From positions 1 through 59,011 of the forward strand of contig CAKNRV010000006.1 in the NCBI GenBank assembly GCA_930991035.1: a stretch of DNA of 59,011 nucleotides, written 5' to 3'. How positions within the stretch are numbered: the first letter of the stretch is position 1; each line of letters opens with the position of its first letter. Both the position numbers and the translations under genes were made by a program. Below, piece after piece: positions 53,819 to 59,011 of this stretch. The DNA comes from an uncultured Clostridium sp. (GTDB lineage Bacteria > Bacillota > Clostridia > TANB77 > CAG-508). The notes below the pieces were generated by a model. That model saw nothing but the letters and a program-made list of their open reading frames with translations, had not been told where the DNA came from and did no database searches.

Positions 53819-56800
53819 ATGGGTGATTTTGTACATTTACACGTGCATAGTGAATTTAGTTTATTAGATGGAGCAAATAGAATAAAAGATTTACCAGTAA
53901 GGGCAAAGGAACTTGGAATGGATGCAATGGCAATAACTGACCACGGAGTTATGTTTGGTGCTATTGATTTTTATAAAGCTTGCAAGGCTAATGGAATTAA
54001 GCCAATAATTGGTTGTGAGGTGTATGTAGCTCCTAGAAGCAGAAAGGATAAAGATGCAGAACTTGACAGCAAATATAATCATCTTATTTTACTTGCAAAG
54101 AATAATGAAGGGTATAAAAATCTTTCTAAGCTTGTTTCTTTAAGCTTTACAGAAGGTTTCTACTATAAGCCTCGCATAGATAAGGAAATACTTGAAAAAT
54201 ATCACGAAAATCTAATTTGTTGTAGTGCATGCTTGGCTGGAGAAGTAAATCAAGCAATTCTAAAGAATGATATGGAAGAAGCAAAAAGAGTAGCTACTTG
54301 GTTTAAGGGAGTGTTTGGAAAAGACTATTATCTAGAAATCCAAAACAATGGCGTAAAGGAGCAAGTGCTAGTTAATCAAAAATTAGTACAACTTTCTAAA
54401 GAACTTGACATTCCTTTAGTTGCTACAAATGATGCACACTACTTAAAACGAGAAGATGCATACAATCACGAAGTTTTGTTATGTATTCAAACAGGCAAAA
54501 GAATGACAGACGAAGATAGAATGCGTTTTGAAACTGACGAGCTATACATTAAATCACCAGAAGAAATGAAAGAATATTTTGCAAATGTAACAGAGGCTAT
54601 TGAAAACACAGTAAAAATTGCAAATGAGTGTAATGTAGAATTTGAATTTGGACATACAATCCTTCCAAATTATGATGTTCCAGCAGAGTTTGCAACACAT
54701 TACGATTATTTAAAAAAGCTTACCGATGATGGAATTATAAAAAGATATGGAGAAACACCACCACAAGAAATAATCGAAAGAAAAGACTATGAACTTTCTG
54801 TTATACAAAAAATGGGATATGTGGATTACTTCTTAATTGTATGGGATTACATTAATTATGCAAAATCACAAGGCATTCCAGTAGGTCCTGGGCGTGGGTC
54901 TGGTGCAGGCTCTATTGTAGCGTACGCAATAGGAATTACAGATATAGACCCAATAAAATATGGATTAATATTTGAAAGATTCTTAAACCCAGAAAGAGTT
55001 AGTATGCCAGATTTTGATGTTGACTTTTGTTATGAAAGAAGACAAGAAGTAATAGACTATGTAGGCAGAAAATATGGTCACGACCACGTTTCGCAGATTA
55101 TTACATTTGGTACTATGTCTGCAAGAATGGTAATACGTGATGTAGGAAGGGCATTAGATGTATCTTATGCAGAAACAGACAAGCTTGCAAAAATGGTTCC
55201 AAATGAGCTACACATTACAATAAAAAAAGCAATGGAGCAAAATAGAGAACTTAAAGAATTATATGATACAAACGAAGAATATAGAAAACTATTAGACATA
55301 GCAATGGCACTAGAAGGAATGCCAAGACAGGCATCAACTCACGCTTGTGGAATAGTTATTACAAAAGAACCAGTTGATACATATGTACCTTTATATATGA
55401 GGGATAACACAATTTCTACGCAATATATAATGACAACATTAGAAGAATTAGGTCTACTAAAAATGGACTTCTTAGGTCTAAGGACCCTTACTGTTATACA
55501 GGATACAAAAGATTTAGTAAAACAAAACAGAGGAACAGACGTAGAATTTGACAAAGATATGAATGATCCAAATGTATATAAGCAATGGCAAGATGGAACC
55601 TCTGTTGGAATATTCCAATTTGAAAGTCAAGGAATGACCAACTTTATGAAAGAACTAAAGCCAGACTGCTTAGAAGACATCATAGCAGGTGTTTCATTAT
55701 ACCGCCCAGGACCAATGGACCAAATACCAAGATATATTGCAAACAAAAAGGATCCAAGCCACGCAGTATATACACACGAAAGGCTAAAACCAATTTTAAA
55801 TGTCACCTATGGTTGTATGGTGTATCAAGAGCAAGTTATGCAAATAGTAAGAGACCTAGCAGGTTACTCGCTTGGTAGAGCAGACTTGGTTAGACGTGCG
55901 ATGGGAAAGAAAAAACTAGATGTAATGGCAAAAGAGCGTGAAATCTTCATAAATGGGCAAGTAGACGAAAATGGAAATATTGTAGTACCAGGTTGTGTAC
56001 GTAACGGAATTTCGGCAGAAGATGCAAACAAAATATTTGACGAAATGGCAGAATTTGCAAAATATGCATTTAATAAATCACACGCAGCTGCTTATGCCGT
56101 ACTTTCATATCAAACAGCATATTTAAAAACGTACTATCCAGCAGAATTTATGGCAGCAATGCTAAATAGCTTTTTAGGAAACTTGGACAAGATACCAGCA
56201 TATATAGAAGAATGTAGAAGATTAAATATAGAAATATTAAAACCAGATATAAATAAAAGCTATACAAAATTTACAGTTGACGGAAACAAAATACGTTTCG
56301 GACTAGGAAGTATAAAAAATGTTGGAATTGGAGCAGTTGACGAAATAGTAGATGAAAGAAATAAAAATGGAGAGTTTAAAGATTTTGCAGATTTTTGCGA
56401 AAGAATAGCAGAGGCATCTGTAAATAAAAAATGTATAGAAAGCTTAATAAAAGCAGGAGCATTTGATAATTTTGAACAAACAAGAAGAACTTTAATGGAA
56501 TCTTATGAATCAATTGTAGACTCAATAGCAGATAGCTCTAAGAAAAGCTTTGACGGACAAGTCAGTATGTTTGACTTAGGTGGAGAAAGTCAAAAAGAAA
56601 TGAAAGAATTAAAATACACATACAAAATAATGCCGGAATTTACAGAAAGAGAAATGCTTTCAATGGAAAAAGAAATGCTTGGACTATATATTTCTGGGCA
56701 TCCACTAGATAAATTAAGACATCAAATAGAAATGCAAACCAATATTAATACAGCACAAATGAGAGAATTCCAAAATGCATCAGACTTAGATGCAGAAGCA

Positions 56801-57397
56801 ATTGAAGGAGACGATTACAAAGAAGGGCACAATTATAAAGATGCAAAAGATATAGATGTAAATTCAAATATGAAGTTAGCCCAAAAAGAAAAATTACAAG
56901 ATGGCCAACCAGTAAAATATGCAGGAATTATAACAAGCGTAAAAAAGAAATTTACAAAAACAAATAAAATAATGGCATTTGTCACAGTAGAAGATTTGTA
57001 CGGACCAACTGAAATAATTGTATTTGAAAATTGCTATCAAAATTGCTCAAACATATTAATGGAAGATAATATAGTCTTGATAGAGGGAAGATTAAGCATA
57101 AGAGAAGACGAAGACATAAAAATTGTAGCAAGAGAAATAAAAGAATTTGGAGAACAAAAGAAAAATATTTTAACACTAGACATTACAAATACAAATGACG
57201 AGCAAAAAGAAAAGCTAAGAGGTGCTATTAAATTCTTTTCTGGAGAAAGAAATAATATTCCAATACAAATAATAAACGGCGAGAAAAAAGATATGGCAGG
57301 TGGCATATTCGCGGGAAATATTAGCGATAATAATGAAACAATAGAAGAATTTGAGGACATAATTGGAAAAGAAAATGTTAGAGTAGAGAGTGTGTGA
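53819..57397 (+). CDS. dnaE: DNA polymerase III alpha subunit DnaE
   Basis: A 1192-residue replicative polymerase of DnaE1 type. The PHP domain (HLHVHSEFSLLDG, ITDHGVMFG) comes first. The catalytic palm has PGRGSGAGS and MPDFDVDF. YRPGPMDQIP, then a helix-hairpin-helix and an OB fold (YAGIITSVKKK...FVTVEDLYG) follow. An acidic insert of about 50 residues lies just before the OB fold. It has its own promoter; AAAGGAG precedes ATG 53819. Confidence 0.97.
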   Translation: MGDFVHLHVHSEFSLLDGANRIKDLPVRAKELGMDAMAITDHGVMFGAIDFYKACKANGIKPIIGCEVYVAPRSRKDKDAELDSKYNHLILLAKNNEGYKNLSKLVSLSFTEGFYYKPRIDKEILEKYHENLICCSACLAGEVNQAILKNDMEEAKRVATWFKGVFGKDYYLEIQNNGVKEQVLVNQKLVQLSKELDIPLVATNDAHYLKREDAYNHEVLLCIQTGKRMTDEDRMRFETDELYIKSPEEMKEYFANVTEAIENTVKIANECNVEFEFGHTILPNYDVPAEFATHYDYLKKLTDDGIIKRYGETPPQEIIERKDYELSVIQKMGYVDYFLIVWDYINYAKSQGIPVGPGRGSGAGSIVAYAIGITDIDPIKYGLIFERFLNPERVSMPDFDVDFCYERRQEVIDYVGRKYGHDHVSQIITFGTMSARMVIRDVGRALDVSYAETDKLAKMVPNELHITIKKAMEQNRELKELYDTNEEYRKLLDIAMALEGMPRQASTHACGIVITKEPVDTYVPLYMRDNTISTQYIMTTLEELGLLKMDFLGLRTLTVIQDTKDLVKQNRGTDVEFDKDMNDPNVYKQWQDGTSVGIFQFESQGMTNFMKELKPDCLEDIIAGVSLYRPGPMDQIPRYIANKKDPSHAVYTHERLKPILNVTYGCMVYQEQVMQIVRDLAGYSLGRADLVRRAMGKKKLDVMAKEREIFINGQVDENGNIVVPGCVRNGISAEDANKIFDEMAEFAKYAFNKSHAAAYAVLSYQTAYLKTYYPAEFMAAMLNSFLGNLDKIPAYIEECRRLNIEILKPDINKSYTKFTVDGNKIRFGLGSIKNVGIGAVDEIVDERNKNGEFKDFADFCERIAEASVNKKCIESLIKAGAFDNFEQTRRTLMESYESIVDSIADSSKKSFDGQVSMFDLGGESQKEMKELKYTYKIMPEFTEREMLSMEKEMLGLYISGHPLDKLRHQIEMQTNINTAQMREFQNASDLDAEAIEGDDYKEGHNYKDAKDIDVNSNMKLAQKEKLQDGQPVKYAGIITSVKKKFTKTNKIMAFVTVEDLYGPTEIIVFENCYQNCSNILMEDNIVLIEGRLSIREDEDIKIVAREIKEFGEQKKNILTLDITNTNDEQKEKLRGAIKFFSGERNNIPIQIINGEKKDMAGGIFAGNISDNNETIEEFEDIIGKENVRVESV

Positions 57398-57431
57398 ATT
57401 GGAAAAAAATGTAAAAAATGCACCGCATAGA

Positions 57432-57460
57432 TTGACAGAAATTGTAAATTGTGGTATAAT
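57432..57460 (+). promoter_or_regulatory. Consensus promoter of the 77-residue gene
   Basis: Perfect TTGACA (57432-57437), 17-bp spacer, perfect TATAAT (57455-57460). The leader contains AATGG-GATAT-CCATT. Confidence 0.85.
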
Positions 57461-57516
57461 AAAAGGTGCTAATGGGATATCCATTTGCAAAAAAATATTT
57501 ATAGGAGGGCTCTAAA

Positions 57517-57750
57517 ATGAGCAAGAAGACAATGGAAGTAGCACGGGTAAAGCTGTATATCAACGAAACTTACTGCCCCAACATTTTTGGGACAGTAAGT
57601 TTCGAAGGAAAGCTGTTCGACTTCCTTGAGGAAGGTGACGAGATTAGGGTTGGAAACAATCCTACACCGACGGAAATGAAGGCTGTTGAAACAGCCGTGA
57701 AAGCTTTCGAAAGACGTAAGGCTCGTCCATTGATGGTAGCAGGCGTGTAA
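57517..57750 (+). CDS. Hypothetical 77-residue protein
   Basis: Starts MSKKTMEVARVKLYINE; a beta-rich first half (GTVSFEGKLFDFLEEGDEIRVG) and a helical second half (TEMKAVETAVKAFERRKARP). No family is recognised. It has a perfect promoter, AGGAGGG ribosome site, and a terminator, so it is a true single gene and probably well expressed. GC and codons (CTG, GTG, AAG, CGT) are unlike dnaE and resemble those of the HD gene at 22460. Confidence 0.75.
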   Translation: MSKKTMEVARVKLYINETYCPNIFGTVSFEGKLFDFLEEGDEIRVGNNPTPTEMKAVETAVKAFERRKARPLMVAGV

Positions 57751-57771
57751 CCTGATTTCCAAAACTCCTGC

Positions 57772-57805
57772 AAGGCTCGGTACAAATTGTACCGGGTCTT
57801 GTTTT
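57772..57805 (+). terminator. Terminator of the 77-residue gene
   Basis: AAGGCTCGGTACAA pairs with TTGTACCGGGTCTT, using G-U pairs, followed by GTTTT. Confidence 0.75.
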
Positions 57806-57848
57806 GGGTGTTTGTACTTATTAAATAACGACTATAATAAAAATAAAA

Positions 57849-58037
57849 CGAAAGAAAAGTTATAGAAATATTTTCATTAATTTACTCGGCTCAATACGAA
57901 GCTTAAGAAATTGTAACTTAATTTTATGGCACCCTTCCAGCAGGGCTGAACTCTTTCCATAAAATTAAGCAACAATTTCTAAAACTTCTCCAATCGCATT
58001 CGACATTAATTCCAATATTTCTATAACTTTTCTTTCG
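57849..58037. repeat. 189-nt nested palindrome
   Basis: Outer arms of 24 bp pair perfectly (57849-57872 with 58014-58037). An inner stem begins AGAAATTGT and ends AACAATTTCT, 22 of 24 matched. The centre holds CACCCTTCCAGCAGGGCTG. No gene, no T-tract. It is similar in plan to the three ~145-bp elements but has a different core. Confidence 0.75.
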
Positions 58038-58166
58038 CATAATTCGCATAAAATGAACTTAAAGAGAACAAAAAATAACCTAACCAACATATTGAAAAAT
58101 TGGAAATAATAGTATACAATATATATAGAAAATAAAGGGTAATAAAAAATAATAAATTATATAAAT

Positions 58167-58211
58167 AAGGGAGTACATTATAGATATGCATATCTATTTA
58201 TATACTCCCTT
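58167..58211. promoter_or_regulatory. Palindromic hairpin before the ABC transporter gene
   Basis: AAGGGAGTA pairs with TACTCCCTT around the palindrome AGATATGCATATCT (58182-58195). It lies 27 bp before the ABC gene and may be an operator or a leader hairpin. Confidence 0.45.
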
Positions 58212-58238
58212 TAAAAATAAGAAAGAAGGGTGAGTTAG

Positions 58239-58958
58239 ATGCCAAGTAAAGAGTCTAGTTCATATATAGAATTTAAAAATGTTGTAAAAGAATATAAAAT
58301 GGGAGAAGTCTCTATAAAAGCACTAAATAAAACAAACTTTACAATAGAAAAAGGAGAGCTTGTGGTTATTGTTGGACCTAGTGGTGCTGGCAAAACTACC
58401 GCACTAAATATTCTAGGTGGGATGGATAGTGTAACTTCTGGAAGTGTAATTATAGATAAAAAAGATATTAGTAAATTTAAGAAAAAAGAGTTAACAAAGT
58501 ATAGAAGAGAAGATATTGGGTTCGTATTCCAATTCTATAATCTAGTGCAAAATCTAACAGCACTTGAAAACGTGGAACTTGCAACACAAATATGTAAGCA
58601 CCCATTAGACCCAAAAGTAATATTAGAAAAAGTTGGTTTAAAAAACAGAATGAAAAACTTCCCTTCTCAATTATCTGGTGGAGAACAACAAAGGGTTGCA
58701 ATTGCAAGGGCGATTGCAAAAAATCCAAAGCTTTTACTTTGTGACGAGCCTACTGGGGCATTGGATTACAAAACTGGTAAACAAATTTTGCAGTTATTGC
58801 AAGATACTTGTAGAAAAGAAAAAATGACAGTTATTATAATAACACATAATAGTGCATTAACGCCTATGGCAGACAGAGTAATACATTTTAAAAATGGTAC
58901 GGCATTTGACATTATAACAAATCCAAATCCTACACCAATTTCGGAAATAGAATGGTAG
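58239..58958 (+). CDS. ABC transporter ATP-binding protein (MacB/LolD type)
   Basis: A 239-residue ATPase with GPSGAGKTT (Walker A), FQFYNL (Q-loop), LSGGEQQR (signature), [12 protein letters not shown] (Walker B and D-loop) and ITHN (switch His). The type usually works with a FtsX-like permease for export of peptides, lipoproteins or antibiotics. The permease is expected just beyond the window's end. ATG 58239 follows GAAGGGTGAG. Confidence 0.92.
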   Translation: MPSKESSSYIEFKNVVKEYKMGEVSIKALNKTNFTIEKGELVVIVGPSGAGKTTALNILGGMDSVTSGSVIIDKKDISKFKKKELTKYRREDIGFVFQFYNLVQNLTALENVELATQICKHPLDPKVILEKVGLKNRMKNFPSQLSGGEQQRVAIARAIAKNPKLLLCDEPTGALDYKTGKQILQLLQDTCRKEKMTVIIITHNSALTPMADRVIHFKNGTAFDIITNPNPTPISEIEW

Positions 58959-59011
58959 ATAGTGTAAAGTAATCTATGAAAAAATAGAATATGAAAACAT
59001 TATCCAGAAAA

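Noticed and set aside
57860..58037. Nested palindrome as a fourth copy of the CTTAAGCAC-core elements
   Set aside because: The plan is similar, but the core blocks TTCGGCCC, ACAAACTGT and CCCCACCTTAAGCAC are missing.

Overview
The window reads as a chromosomal segment of a low-GC, spore-forming Clostridia-like Firmicute, probably an uncultured gut-type lineage. Spacing of AGGAGG-type ribosome sites, frequent TTG/GTG starts, TTGACA/TATAAT promoters, a T-box leader, a sortase with an LPXTG-type substrate and six sporulation genes (spoVM, spoIIAA, spoIIAB, sigF, spoIID, spoIIQ) all fit this. I cannot name a species from the sequence alone.

1-13.5 kb: housekeeping genes. A MurT/GatD-like pair comes first, and its GatD-like partner has lost its catalytic residues. 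Then come rlmN, a PP2C phosphatase and PASTA kinase pair, rsgA, rpe, pyrG behind a terminator-like leader, a bactofilin-like membrane protein, nth, and three tiny genes including a 26-residue SpoVM.

13.6-18.3 kb: a complete diversity-generating retroelement (DGR). It holds a structured leader with a terminator, a MutS-like accessory gene, a divergent XRE regulator with a palindromic operator, a 500-residue prepilin-like target with a C-terminal variable repeat (VR), the template repeat (TR), avd, and a reverse transcriptase broken by one extra base exactly at the GIPIGN/TSQ motif. TR and VR differ almost only at template adenines, plus a 9-base difference in an AAC tract.

18.6-36 kb: a shortened alaS, hinT, a class-uncertain sortase, tRNA-His and tRNA-Gln, an HD hydrolase of atypical composition, a von Willebrand protein with an LPQTG anchor, dxs, an S4 protein, folD, dprA, and a glycogen group (glgP, GH57 branching enzyme, DUF4912 protein). 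36.3-40.2 kb: a RelB/YoeB toxin-antitoxin pair and T-box-controlled valS.

40.7-44.9 kb: a compact peptide-modification locus: GNAT acetyltransferase with an extra C-terminal domain, two overlapping radical SAM/SPASM enzymes, and a start-stop-overlapping 23-residue CGC-containing peptide. With the DGR this is the most interesting part of the window. A metal-dependent amidohydrolase lies convergent to it.

45-59 kb: the spoIIA operon, spoIID, spoIIQ, addA, a coiled-coil protein, dnaE, an unknown 77-residue protein and the start of an ABC transporter locus.

Between genes are several families of structured repeats: three 70-bp GGGACACTCC palindromes, three ~145-bp elements with a conserved core but differing complementary arms, three ~30-nt motifs placed 21-23 nt before the starts of alaS, the S4 gene and addA, and a 189-nt nested palindrome near the right end.
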